DNA of 18,850 bases from an uncultured Mycoplasmatota bacterium (GTDB taxonomy: Bacteria; Bacillota_I; Bacilli_A; RF39; UBA660). This document shows positions 1 through 8,365 of this stretch, piece after piece; positions within the stretch are counted from its first letter, which is position 1; the number at the start of each line of letters is the position of its first letter. The DNA lies in contig URIY01000035.1 in assembly GCA_900547995.1 (NCBI GenBank), forward strand, positions 1 to 18,850. The letters are read 5' to 3'. A program made the position numbers and the translations under genes. The notes below the pieces were generated by a model that saw nothing but the letters and a program-made list of their open reading frames with translations, had not been told where the DNA came from and did no database searches.

Positions 1-94
1 TGGTTATATCATTAAAATTATCTCTTACTAATTCTAGCATTTCTATTCCATATATCTTTTCTATTTTTTTAAAATCTATTTCCACAAATATCAC
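1..94 (-). CDS. Start of an unidentified gene, cut by the window edge
   Basis: A minus-strand reading frame opens with GTG at 94 and runs without a stop to the window edge. It encodes about 31 residues beginning MIFVEIDFKKIEKIYG. A Shine-Dalgarno AGGAAGG lies about five bases upstream of the GTG, which supports this start over the GTG three codons later. It lies 75 bp downstream of the RNB-domain gene on the same strand, with no clear terminator between them, so it is probably the last visible member of the dnaB-dnaI operon. Too little sequence is present to name a family. Confidence 0.5.
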   Translation of the reverse strand, partial: MIFVEIDFKKIEKIYGIEMLELVRDNFNDIT

Positions 95-169
95 TATGTC
101 CTTCCTATATGAATAATATTAAATCATATACCTTTATGAGATAAAAATTAGGTTTTTAATCCTCATTTG

Positions 170-2131
170 TTATTTTTTTCTTAAACTTTTACTATTCTTT
201 TTAGCTATTCGATCATACTCTTCTTTAAATGACATATCTGAATAAATTTTATCATTTAGATGAGATGCAATATGTGAAAGATTATCTTCATAATATCTAA
301 TCATTTCATCAGTTAGACCACCATTTAAAAACTCCTCGCATATTATTCTTTGTGTTAAAAGAGATGCATAACTTCTAATTGGATTAGTTGTATGACAATA
401 ATCGTCTATCTTTAATCCATTATGCCCTGTGTTATGTGATGAATATTTAGATCTAGAATACATACTATCTATTCCATTAATAATTTCTTTAGGAAGTGGT
501 GTTCCACCAAATTCTTTTTTAATTTTTTCCACTAATTTTTCATCAATATTAGAATTATTTACTCTATAAAGAAATGGATAATGGTTATCATTAAAAAATT
601 TAGCCATAGACCTATTTACTAAAATCATAAGAGATGCTATTAAATGACTACAATCATTATCTCCATGATATAGTTTTTCATCACTCATTTTTCTTATTTC
701 ATCTTTTACAATATGATAGTTTTTATCATAAAAACATGATTCATCAAATTTATTATTAAAATTTATCATTGTTTTTAACATTTTTCCTACTTCACTAATA
801 TGATTACAATGATATTCTTTTTGTGCTGAATTAAAGGTTAAATTATCATTAATATTAATTATAACTCTCTCTACTCGAAAATCATATAATTCAATATCTT
901 TAGTAAATTCAAATAAATAAGCAATTGCTTGTTTATTTCCATTTGTATTAAGAGAACATTTATATGCTAAATCTAACGGAAGCATATCAATTACATCATT
1001 TATTAAATAGATTGTTTCTGCTCTTTCATAAGCAATTTGATCTAATTCACTATTTAAATGTACACTAGACGCTACATCAGCAATATAAACACCTATCAAA
1101 TAATTGCCATTTGGTAATATTTCACATGATATGGCATCATCAAATAATCTTACTTTATTTGATAAATCAATTGTAACAACAAGTTTATTTGTAAAATCTA
1201 ATATAGGCTTTTTATATACTTTACTTATAATAAAGTTTGCATATTCATCACTTACAGATGGCTCTATATGATAGCGTTTAAAAAGTTCATTTATATTTTG
1301 GGGTGTTGATTGATTTTTTACTTTATCTTTTAATTTTCTACTCATACCTTTAATAAAATTATATAATTCAGGATTTAATGTTTCATCAATTGTGTCTTCT
1401 TCTTTAAGAAGTGTTAAAATATTACTTAATTGTTTATTATCAATATAAAAAGTATTCGCATTAATTATTAAATTAAGAGCTCTGTTTAAATTAAGAATTC
1501 GATGATAACTGGCGTTATTTTTATAATTATTAATTTGCTTTTTTATTAAAATTAAAATTAATGGTTTACCACTACTATCGTAACAATTTACTAAATCAGG
1601 ATATACTTTTACTAATTGAAATAAATAATCAAAATTTTTTATTTTAAAGATTAGTTTATTTACAAATTCATATAAAGATGCATTCCAATTTTGACTATTC
1701 TTATTTCTTTTATCTTTTAAAGTGTTCTTTTCTAAAATTTGAACAATAGGAGAAACCGTATCAAGCATTTCTATATAAAATATTTTTAAATTATTTGGTG
1801 TATTTTCTCTTATATCATTTTGCTTGGTTTCTAATTGTTTTTTTATATTCTCTACTTTATATAATGAATCAAATGAATTAACAGATGCATCTTTTGTAAT
1901 TAATTCTAACATATATCTTAAACACGTATATAACCATTTATAATTATTAGAGTTATTTTGATAACTTATAGAACTTATCTCACTTACTACGACATGACTT
2001 AATAAATCAAATAGAACAATGTTATCATCTACTAATATTATTTCTTTAAATGTTTTTAATTCTTCTTTATGATTCTTTATTAACAATCTCTTAATTTGCT
2101 TCTTTTTTGATGAAACATTAAAATTATCCAT
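170..2131 (-). CDS. RNB-domain protein (RNase II/R family), atypical, with altered catalytic Asp cluster
   Basis: This 653-residue protein carries a recognisable RNB exoribonuclease domain at about 300-610. Visible family motifs are the TID at 320-322, FDDA at 330-333, GVYIADVASSV near 347-357, the block ending in MLPLDLAY (383-390), and NPIRSY at 583-588, where R586 matches the arginine near the RNase II active site. RNB enzymes degrade RNA 3' to 5' using a Mg-binding Asp cluster with the pattern D-x5-D-x-D-D. Here one residue is inserted, and the second Asp is Leu329 or is displaced; D322, D331 and D332 remain. The first 290 residues do not look like the usual cold-shock domains. The chain stops soon after the RNB core, with a basic tail and no S1 domain. 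It starts 13 bp after dnaI, so it is probably co-transcribed with it. Family membership is secure, but catalytic activity is uncertain. Confidence 0.8.
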   Translation of the reverse strand: MDNFNVSSKKKQIKRLLIKNHKEELKTFKEIILVDDNIVLFDLLSHVVVSEISSISYQNNSNNYKWLYTCLRYMLELITKDASVNSFDSLYKVENIKKQLETKQNDIRENTPNNLKIFYIEMLDTVSPIVQILEKNTLKDKRNKNSQNWNASLYEFVNKLIFKIKNFDYLFQLVKVYPDLVNCYDSSGKPLILILIKKQINNYKNNASYHRILNLNRALNLIINANTFYIDNKQLSNILTLLKEEDTIDETLNPELYNFIKGMSRKLKDKVKNQSTPQNINELFKRYHIEPSVSDEYANFIISKVYKKPILDFTNKLVVTIDLSNKVRLFDDAISCEILPNGNYLIGVYIADVASSVHLNSELDQIAYERAETIYLINDVIDMLPLDLAYKCSLNTNGNKQAIAYLFEFTKDIELYDFRVERVIININDNLTFNSAQKEYHCNHISEVGKMLKTMINFNNKFDESCFYDKNYHIVKDEIRKMSDEKLYHGDNDCSHLIASLMILVNRSMAKFFNDNHYPFLYRVNNSNIDEKLVEKIKKEFGGTPLPKEIINGIDSMYSRSKYSSHNTGHNGLKIDDYCHTTNPIRSYASLLTQRIICEEFLNGGLTDEMIRYYEDNLSHIASHLNDKIYSDMSFKEEYDRIAKKNSKSLRKK

Positions 2132-2144
2132 ACTACTTGCACCC

Positions 2145-3062
2145 CTATTTTCTTAAATTATTACTCATCATTTCCATATCAGTTGTTAATTGTTTTACTC
2201 TTTCAATTAATCTTTTAGCTTTTAATCCTTGAACACTTTCTTTTGTCACTGCAAAATGTTCTTCAAGACTTTTTATATCCATATTAGATGTAAAGAAAGT
2301 TGTAAGACCTTCATCCATACGATATTGAAGAAGTGGGCAAAGAATGTCATCTCTTCCCCAATTAGTTGTATTTTCAGCACCAATATCATCAATAAGAAGA
2401 AGTGGAACTTTTTTAACTTTGTCAAATTTTTCCTTAAAGTCTGTTTGAAAAGATGTCTTTAGATCTCCTAAAAATTCTGGCCAAAAGACAATTGCACTTT
2501 TATAACCTTTTTTGGCTAATTCATTAAAAGCGGCGGCTACTAAATATGTTTTACCACATCCAAAATTACCATGTAAATATAGTCCTTTTAAAGATTCCTT
2601 TTTTCCATAATTCTTAATAAAATCATTTAAATAAGTTATAACATTAAACCTTTCTTTATATTCTATATATATATCTGATATTTTAGCCTTTTTAATCTCC
2701 TCAGGTATATCAAAAACATATACATTTTTCATATACCTATTTTCTTTATTATTTTTTTGTGTTTTTTTGCATGCTACATAATCAAATCTAATTCTTTTAC
2801 CATCTATATTAGGCAAATATATATAACCATTTATTTTATTTTTACATCCAAGTATATTATGACAATGCATACAATTATCGTATTCGATTGCTGATTCCTC
2901 TAAACTAGATGTATATTTCATTAATATTTTAGGATCAATATTTAAAGCATCTACTAATTTTTTAAATTTTTCATCCTTGAGTGCTTCTTCATAATAACCA
3001 TATAACTGGCCATTATTAGATGGCTTATTATATTGATTCATACTTTCATTAATATTTTTCAT
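2145..3062 (-). CDS. dnaI: Primosomal protein DnaI, helicase loader
   Basis: DnaI is the AAA+ ATPase that loads the replicative helicase at oriC and at restart sites in Bacilli. The 305-residue chain matches the family in layout. The N-terminal helicase-binding part contains a zinc-ribbon-like cysteine set (C64, C67, C73, C98 with nearby H66 and H68). The AAA+ domain has Walker A GNFGCGKT at 165-172, Walker B LLLIDDIGAE at 221-230, a sensor-1 TSN near 258-260 and a possible arginine finger at R284 or R288. Its ATG overlaps the dnaB stop in an ATGA junction, so translation is coupled to DnaB, its functional partner. This dnaB-dnaI order is standard in Bacilli. Confidence 0.96.
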   Translation of the reverse strand: MKNINESMNQYNKPSNNGQLYGYYEEALKDEKFKKLVDALNIDPKILMKYTSSLEESAIEYDNCMHCHNILGCKNKINGYIYLPNIDGKRIRFDYVACKKTQKNNKENRYMKNVYVFDIPEEIKKAKISDIYIEYKERFNVITYLNDFIKNYGKKESLKGLYLHGNFGCGKTYLVAAAFNELAKKGYKSAIVFWPEFLGDLKTSFQTDFKEKFDKVKKVPLLLIDDIGAENTTNWGRDDILCPLLQYRMDEGLTTFFTSNMDIKSLEEHFAVTKESVQGLKAKRLIERVKQLTTDMEMMSNNLRK

Positions 3063-4342
3063 GCTCCACCTACTAACTCTTTTAGCATTCTTGACATTTT
3101 TTCTTGTTCTTCTTTTGTAGCAACTTCAGACTCAATTTTTTTATTAGTCCACTCTGGGGTACTAGTAATTTTCTTTGTATTATATTCCTTAATTCTCTTT
3201 TTATTTTTATATTCTTTTTTAGATAATTCTAATGCTTCTTTAACCGTTGTAATACCACTTACTTTAAACTGTGATGCTACTGATTCAACATATCCTTTAG
3301 TAAGTTTATTATTATTACTTGCAAGGGCATAATCAACAATAACATTTACGACGCCTGGATTTAATTTTAATTCTTCAAGTAAATACTCTAGTAACATCTT
3401 ATCTTGTCTTGTTGGATTAACACCACCATATCGACTACATAAAAAATCATATGGGCTAGTATTTTCAAATGTATAAATCATTTTATTTTTATTACTAATA
3501 GTTGCACCATCTATGCTGCTACTTTCACCTTTTTTATATATGGCTTTAGGTGCTCTACCACTATTATTAAATTCATAATATCCTCTAGCATTATTTTTTA
3601 ATTTTTCTTTATCTATTTTATGTGATACATCAATAGAATTAATAATAATATCTCTTAAATTATCTTCTTTTAAATCATATACAAAAGATAAATTATTAAT
3701 TAAATCTTCTAAATCTTTAGTAATTGTTCTTTTATTTAAAATATCATCTGGTATTAAATCCATAATAGAATTAATGTTAATATTAGTTGCAACAACCTTA
3801 TTTTTAACGTTATATTGAATATCTGTTTCGATATTAGTATACACATCATTACTCGTCATTTTAAATATTTCATTAAATGAACATGTTATATTATCATAAC
3901 CTGTTAAATCAAAATAATCTTTTTTAAATTCATTAACTATAGTTTCATATTGCTCTTTACCTACATTATTCATAAGTAAGGTATTTAAAAGGGGACTTGT
4001 AAAAAATTCATACGCATTAAGTGGTTTATAAATTTCATATACAAAATTATTAATAGAACTCTTTTTATAATAAGTTTTTAATAATCCAATTCCTTCTAAT
4101 TTTTCTCGTGCTAAAACAATTGTTTCTAGTTTTAGTTGCATACTTGTCATTAATTGATAATGATTTCTTTCAAGCAATTTATTATTTTCATAAAGTGACC
4201 AAAATGTAAAATATAAATTTACAGCAATACTTCCAATAATAGGTTGATATAGTAAGGTAATTATTTTTCGATCATAATCGGTTAATATGGCTTTATTTGT
4301 TATAAAATATGTATCTGCTGGTAAAACATTAACTTTGCGCAT
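3059..4342 (-). CDS. dnaB: Replication initiation and membrane attachment protein DnaB (Bacillus type)
   Basis: The product is related to B. subtilis DnaB, the DnaD/DnaB-family primosome protein that works with DnaD and DnaI to load helicase; it is not the helicase itself. The N-terminal region (ILTDYDRKIITLLYQPIIG, followed by a run leading to a WSLYE) is the winged-helix type seen in this family. The C-terminal part resembles the DnaD-like DDBH2 domain: a YGGVNPTRQDKMLLEYLL stretch near 310-327, then helices ending in KEALELSKK. I prefer the ATG at 4342 (MRKVNVLP) because AAGGTAGGTGG sits just upstream; a GTG three codons earlier falls inside that Shine-Dalgarno. Identification rests on weak family similarity plus strong context, namely the 4-bp overlap with dnaI. 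The usual neighbour nrdR is absent upstream. Confidence 0.9.
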   Translation of the reverse strand: MRKVNVLPADTYFITNKAILTDYDRKIITLLYQPIIGSIAVNLYFTFWSLYENNKLLERNHYQLMTSMQLKLETIVLAREKLEGIGLLKTYYKKSSINNFVYEIYKPLNAYEFFTSPLLNTLLMNNVGKEQYETIVNEFKKDYFDLTGYDNITCSFNEIFKMTSNDVYTNIETDIQYNVKNKVVATNININSIMDLIPDDILNKRTITKDLEDLINNLSFVYDLKEDNLRDIIINSIDVSHKIDKEKLKNNARGYYEFNNSGRAPKAIYKKGESSSIDGATISNKNKMIYTFENTSPYDFLCSRYGGVNPTRQDKMLLEYLLEELKLNPGVVNVIVDYALASNNNKLTKGYVESVASQFKVSGITTVKEALELSKKEYKNKKRIKEYNTKKITSTPEWTNKKIESEVATKEEQEKMSRMLKELVGGA

Positions 4343-4376
4343 AAAACCCACCTACCTTACAATTTTCACTAAATTT

Positions 4377-4405
4377 ATTGTACCATAAAATCATAGTATA
4401 TTTAA
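4377..4405 (-). promoter_or_regulatory. Possible sigma-A promoter of the dnaB-dnaI operon
   Basis: A TACAAT -10 lies at 4377-4382. A poor -35 (TTAAAT, 4400-4405) sits 17 bp away. It lies between the terminator of the 480-residue gene and the dnaB ribosome binding site, where a promoter is expected. The weak -35 keeps confidence low. Confidence 0.4.
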
Positions 4406-4406
4406 C

Positions 4407-4434
4407 AAAAAAAGTTATTTTTAAATAACTTTTT
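4407..4434 (-). terminator. Intrinsic terminator of the 480-residue gene
   Basis: Near-perfect inverted arms at 4409-4420 and 4423-4434 form an AT-rich hairpin that is followed, on the minus strand, by a run of T. The hairpin overlaps the stop codon of the 4421-5863 gene. It is symmetrical and may also work on the other strand. Confidence 0.7.
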
Positions 4435-5863
4435 CATTATAACCTATTTTCATTAGAAATAAATTTTCATTTTCAATAATTTTATCTCTTAAGATAAATC
4501 TATTATTATGAAAAGACTTAATTAAATTTTCTATTTCACGTTTTTTTATAATAGAAAACTTATATTTTTCTAATGATTCATTTAAGGTTTGTATACCTAA
4601 ATCAAAATTATTATTTCTTATATAATAAAGAGCAAGTGGTAATAAGTCTTTATCATATTTTAAAATATAACTAGCACCTACATTTATATTACTTATTAAA
4701 GAAAAACTGGGTATAACAAACGTAACAATTAAATTATTAATATCTTCAAAACTTTGACTTACCATTGTCCAGTTCTTATTAAAATTAAATTTTTTTAAAT
4801 CAATATAAGTCCATGATGAAGAATATTTACTACCACTAACTACTTTTATACCCGCTTTTACAGCTATTTTACCTTCCTTTAATTCTATTTTTATTATTTC
4901 AAGTAATCCATTTTTAAAACGACATGCTTCATTTTCATTAATCTTAAAATTAAATTTTTTCAAATTATTAAAAATACTATTTACAGTCAGTCTTTTCGAT
5001 TTTAAATTATTTTTAAGTTCAAAATATATCATGATATTTAATATATAATCAATAACGTATTTATAAATATTATTAAATATTGGTTCTAACTGACTATCCT
5101 CTTCATAACTAAAATTATAAGTATACTTTTTATTTGACAAATTGGTTTCAGGTATTATTGATTCAAAAATAATATTGTTGTATCTATCTAATATTAAAAT
5201 TTCTATGATAAATTTATATCTTTCAAAATAAGTATTATGATGAGCAAACCTTCCAAATTTAAAGTTAATTTTCATAAGTAAATCATTATTAAATTTCTTT
5301 TCAAAACTAAAAGCATTATATTTAAAATCATAATCATTTACTAATTTACCAAAATACTTTTTTATACACTCATTAAAAGCATTACTCATTTTTCTTTCAT
5401 ACTTCTTTTCATTATCTAATTTTAATAATATATTAGATATACTATTTTCAATAGCTGTAATATCTTCATAATCTTTTTTTAAAGAATTATATATAAAGCC
5501 ACTATGGTATTTAGCAAAATATAAAGCAAATATGTATATATATAATTCATTATCGCATTTCATGCAAGAATACTTATATACAAATTTATTATTTTTATTT
5601 TCGATAATTCTCTTCATGTATCTAATAAATTTTTCTGTAATATTATTAGATAATTCAGTTTGTTTATCACCTATTTTTTCACATTCCATATAAGATTCAA
5701 AATTATTACTACCCATCATATATGAAACATCTTGATAATTAAACTCTTTAAGAAAAGGATTATCAATACCGTATTGTTTAAATAATCTAATTAATTTATC
5801 ATAATTAAACTTTTCTATATCTACAAAGTATATATCAATATCCATACACATCACCATAACCAA
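4421..5863 (-). CDS. Unrecognised 480-residue protein, single-gene transcript
   Basis: I do not recognise this protein. It is rich in Asn, Lys, Ile, Phe and Tyr, with no signal peptide and no convincing membrane segment, so it is probably cytoplasmic. A CMKC pair lies near 100-103. Near the C-terminus a stretch beginning LALYYIRNNNFDLGI resembles one TPR-like helix pair. Four in-frame starts lie within the first seven codons (TTG at 5863, then three ATGs). The last ATG, giving MDIDIYFVD, has a GGTGAT sequence at suitable spacing, so the true protein may be about six residues shorter. Terminators at 5884-5909 and 4407-4434 isolate it as its own unit. A TATACT with a TTTTCA 17 bp upstream, overlapping the previous terminator, is a possible promoter. 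Confidence 0.75.
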   Translation of the reverse strand: MVMVMCMDIDIYFVDIEKFNYDKLIRLFKQYGIDNPFLKEFNYQDVSYMMGSNNFESYMECEKIGDKQTELSNNITEKFIRYMKRIIENKNNKFVYKYSCMKCDNELYIYIFALYFAKYHSGFIYNSLKKDYEDITAIENSISNILLKLDNEKKYERKMSNAFNECIKKYFGKLVNDYDFKYNAFSFEKKFNNDLLMKINFKFGRFAHHNTYFERYKFIIEILILDRYNNIIFESIIPETNLSNKKYTYNFSYEEDSQLEPIFNNIYKYVIDYILNIMIYFELKNNLKSKRLTVNSIFNNLKKFNFKINENEACRFKNGLLEIIKIELKEGKIAVKAGIKVVSGSKYSSSWTYIDLKKFNFNKNWTMVSQSFEDINNLIVTFVIPSFSLISNINVGASYILKYDKDLLPLALYYIRNNNFDLGIQTLNESLEKYKFSIIKKREIENLIKSFHNNRFILRDKIIENENLFLMKIGYNEKVI

Positions 5864-5883
5864 TCTTCAAAAAATAGTATATC

Positions 5884-5909
5884 AAAAAAAAGATATTATG
5901 AAAATATCT
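5884..5909 (-). terminator. Intrinsic terminator of the YebC / membrane protein operon
   Basis: A 7-bp stem (AGATATT at 5891-5897 with AATATCT at 5903-5909) with a 5-base loop is followed on the minus strand by seven T residues. It overlaps the stop codon of the 5908-6381 gene. Confidence 0.75.
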
Positions 5910-6381
5910 AATATAAATCTGGATCAAAAAATTCTATATTATCATTATTATTAGAAATATTATTATTTTTAATATCACCATATCCAATTACAAAAACAAT
6001 AACATTACCTATTATATTAAATACTAAAGATGCAAGAGCATTATTTAAAATTGCGTCTTTAGTTTCTTTAGTTTTATATACAAGATTAAAATTATCAAAA
6101 GTTAAAGGTATATGAACTTCAAGCATATCAATAACTGGAATAATTATTAAACTTGTTACTAATAAATAAACTATAGATATAATTATCATAATAATTAGAA
6201 TTTTTTTAGAAAGTTTACCTTTTAACAAAGCATATCCAAAGAATATACTAAAAGGTATTAAAATAAATAAAAAGGGTGCCAATTTAGGTACAAAGATATT
6301 AAACAAACAAATTATAACAATGGAAAGTATTCCCATGAAAAAACTTCCTAATAATTTAAATAAATTGTTTTCCTTTTTCAT
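5908..6381 (-). CDS. Small integral membrane protein of unknown function
   Basis: This protein of 157 residues has four likely transmembrane segments, at about 11-30, 34-52, 59-82 and 112-134. A polar stretch of about 25 residues separates the third and fourth segments, and an Asn-rich acidic tail follows. No family motif is recognisable. The ATG at 6381 (MKKENNLFK) is chosen because AAAGGTGAT lies just upstream; earlier in-frame GTG and ATG codons fall within that ribosome binding site. It starts 25 bp after the YebC-family gene with no terminator between them, and shares that gene's terminator, so the two are probably one transcript. No functional link between them is known to me. Confidence 0.75.
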   Translation of the reverse strand: MKKENNLFKLLGSFFMGILSIVIICLFNIFVPKLAPFLFILIPFSIFFGYALLKGKLSKKILIIMIIISIVYLLVTSLIIIPVIDMLEVHIPLTFDNFNLVYKTKETKDAILNNALASLVFNIIGNVIVFVIGYGDIKNNNISNNNDNIEFFDPDLY

Positions 6382-6406
6382 TAACATCACCTTTTATTTA
6401 TATTCA

Positions 6407-7123
6407 TTAAATTTCTACATTATGATATACATTTTGTACATCTTCTACATCATCTAAAAGTGTAAGTATACGGTCAAATATTACTTTATCATCTTCACTT
6501 AAAGATATTTTCTCTTTAGCAATATATGAAATTTCATCAATATCAAATTCAACATTTGGAAGTTTACTTGTAATAGCGTCTTTTATTTGATATAGATTTT
6601 GAGGATTACCATATACAATAATCATGTCACCATCAAGTTCCATGTCAACAAAATCGGCACCTTTTTCAATTAAAGCATCCATAGTTTCTTCTTCAGTTAG
6701 TCCTTTAAAGCCAACAATACATAAATGATCATAATTAAATGTTACACTACCTTGGGCTCCCATTTTTACATGACATTTATTGGCAACGGCTCTAAGTTCA
6801 CTAATACTTCTATTTAAATTATCAGTTAAACAATCAATGACAAGTGTTGAACCACTAGGTCCAAACATTTCATAAGTTGTTTGTTGATAATTTTCATCTA
6901 CTCCGCTATTTACTTTATCAATGGCCCTTTTAATAATATCACTTGGTACTTGTTCCTTTTTTGCTCTTTCAATTAATCTTTTTAAATTAGCATTACTAGT
7001 TACTTCAGTTCCTCCATTTTTAGCAGCTTGATATATTTCTTTAGCATAAAGAGAATATACTTTTCCTCTTGCTGCTCCTGTCTTTTGAATACTTGCTTTT
7101 CTAACTTCATATGCTCTTCCCAT
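6407..7123 (-). CDS. YebC/PmpR/TACO1-family protein, YeeN/YeeI subtype
   Basis: This 238-residue protein is full length for the YebC family. Family features are the N-terminal MGRAYEVRKASI, a helical NANLKRLIERAKKEQVP segment, YEMFGPSG, GAQGSVTFNYD and the C-terminal VQNVYHNVEI. The opening MGR and the QNVYHNV ending fit the E. coli YeeN / B. subtilis YeeI subgroup better than canonical YebC, which begins MAGHSKW. Family members were long annotated as transcriptional regulators; later work on TACO1 and YebC points to a role in translation, relieving stalled ribosomes at proline-rich sequences. A GGGTGAG ribosome binding site precedes the ATG. It has its own strong promoter at 7148-7176 and leads the transcript that includes the membrane protein downstream. 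Confidence 0.92.
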   Translation of the reverse strand: MGRAYEVRKASIQKTGAARGKVYSLYAKEIYQAAKNGGTEVTSNANLKRLIERAKKEQVPSDIIKRAIDKVNSGVDENYQQTTYEMFGPSGSTLVIDCLTDNLNRSISELRAVANKCHVKMGAQGSVTFNYDHLCIVGFKGLTEEETMDALIEKGADFVDMELDGDMIIVYGNPQNLYQIKDAITSKLPNVEFDIDEISYIAKEKISLSEDDKVIFDRILTLLDDVEDVQNVYHNVEI

Positions 7124-7147
7124 TCATCTCACCCATTTCTCAAAATT

Positions 7148-7176
7148 ATTTTACTAAAATTATATTACTTTGACAA
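7148..7176 (-). promoter_or_regulatory. Sigma-A promoter of the YebC-family gene
   Basis: A TTGTCA -35 (7171-7176) and a TAAAAT -10 (7148-7153) are separated by exactly 17 bp on the minus strand. The predicted leader is about 18 nt. Confidence 0.75.
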
Positions 7177-7195
7177 GATAGTTTTCATATATTTT

Positions 7196-8365
7196 TTATA
7201 ATGTATAATCATCTTGTACTTTATTAGAAAGTATATTTTCAATTAATTTATTATTATGACATTCCATATTATTAATATTAATGGAAAGATATTCATCTAC
7301 TTCCATAGGATATGACAATATACCTATGCCATTAAAATGATGTTTTAATCTCATAAAATCTCTTATAAATTTATTAGTTAAATTGCTTTGAATTAATAAT
7401 CTTTTCTCTTCCAAGTTTTGTTTTAATTCTTTTATTTCATCTACTTTTAATTGTTTTAATTTAAGTTGATACTTTTTCTCATATTCAGATTTCCTATTTT
7501 TATATCTAATAGGAAGAAATGGTACAACTTTTATATTCTTAATGTTCATATCATTTAATGAATCCATAAATACTGTAAGTGCAAGTATAGCAGATACTGA
7601 TACATCACTAATATTTTCAGGATAAAATTCATCTTCCATATTATTACCCTGTTTTTCTAATCTTTTATATTCTTTAAAATATTCATTTTCATGTGATGAA
7701 ACATTTTCATTCATTTTATATAGTAATCTTTTTATCTTTTTTTCGAATCCAGGATTACTTGCAAACATACCACTATTTTGAACCGAATATATATAACATA
7801 TGTCACCACTTATACCATAACATATAGATGGCAAATAATAATTGTTTTCTTTACCATTATCAAATAAATTAATTTGAGCATTAAAAGAATAAGGTGTTTC
7901 CATATTTGCAGGTTCTCTTTTTATTATAACATCTATATCAGCATCATTTAAAGATTCAATATTACTTGCATAAGTAAATTCATCTTCAAAAAGAGGATTA
8001 TTATTAAAATCAATATATTTTTGAATAAATCGTACTGGATTTCTTAAATCTTCGTATGTAGCATTAACCCATAATAAAGTAAGATAATATTTAATCTTAT
8101 CATAGATATTTTGCTTATTAATACTTGAATCATTACTAAGCATTATTTTCATATATTCATATAATGAATTTACCAATTTTTCTTTATCTTGAATACAAAG
8201 ATAATATGGACTTGTTTCATCATAAGCATCAACAAGAACATTAAATGTAAAAATATCTCCATTGGAATTAGTATTATAAATAGGTATTTCAATAGATCCA
8301 TTTTTTAAATTTGGAAGTATTTGATTAAAAAATATTTCTTCTATAAGACTATTATTGAACTGCAT
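7196..8365 (-). CDS. Unrecognised 389-residue protein coupled to rnc
   Basis: I do not recognise the family. The start is the ATG at 8365 (MQFNNSLIEE), inside the end of rnc: an AGAAAGG ribosome binding site lies six bases upstream, and the overlap is 14 bp. The much longer open frame upstream to 8503 is only the shadow of rnc. The protein has no signal peptide. Its first half looks globular and mixed alpha/beta. A hydrophobic patch, VSVSAILALTVFMDSL, lies near 255-270; it is followed by a VVPFLPIRY motif near 280-288 and a charged helical, probably coiled-coil, segment at about 290-330. The position directly after rnc is normally smc in Bacilli, and this protein is not SMC. Tight coupling suggests co-expression with RNase III, but no function can be assigned. 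Confidence 0.8.
   Translation of the reverse strand: MQFNNSLIEEIFFNQILPNLKNGSIEIPIYNTNSNGDIFTFNVLVDAYDETSPYYLCIQDKEKLVNSLYEYMKIMLSNDSSINKQNIYDKIKYYLTLLWVNATYEDLRNPVRFIQKYIDFNNNPLFEDEFTYASNIESLNDADIDVIIKREPANMETPYSFNAQINLFDNGKENNYYLPSICYGISGDICYIYSVQNSGMFASNPGFEKKIKRLLYKMNENVSSHENEYFKEYKRLEKQGNNMEDEFYPENISDVSVSAILALTVFMDSLNDMNIKNIKVVPFLPIRYKNRKSEYEKKYQLKLKQLKVDEIKELKQNLEEKRLLIQSNLTNKFIRDFMRLKHHFNGIGILSYPMEVDEYLSININNMECHNNKLIENILSNKVQDDYTL

Noticed and set aside
2229..2462. Plus-strand open frame opposite dnaI
   Set aside because: It is antisense to the conserved DnaI ATPase domain and has low-complexity composition. The same reasoning removes the plus-strand frames at 3033-3332, 10892-11161, 14038-14259, 15037-15306, 17405-17602 and 18029-18577.
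7170..7209. Plus-strand TTGACA with downstream TATAAT boxes
   Set aside because: The spacing is 21 or 28 bp, and the region would drive antisense transcription into the 389-residue gene. The minus-strand promoter over the same bases has ideal 17-bp spacing.
7174..7216. Inverted repeat CAAGAT...ATCTTG near the end of the 389-residue gene, possibly a terminator
   Set aside because: It is a 6-bp stem with a 31-base AT-rich loop and no proper T-tract. It is not convincing, so this gene's terminator remains unidentified.
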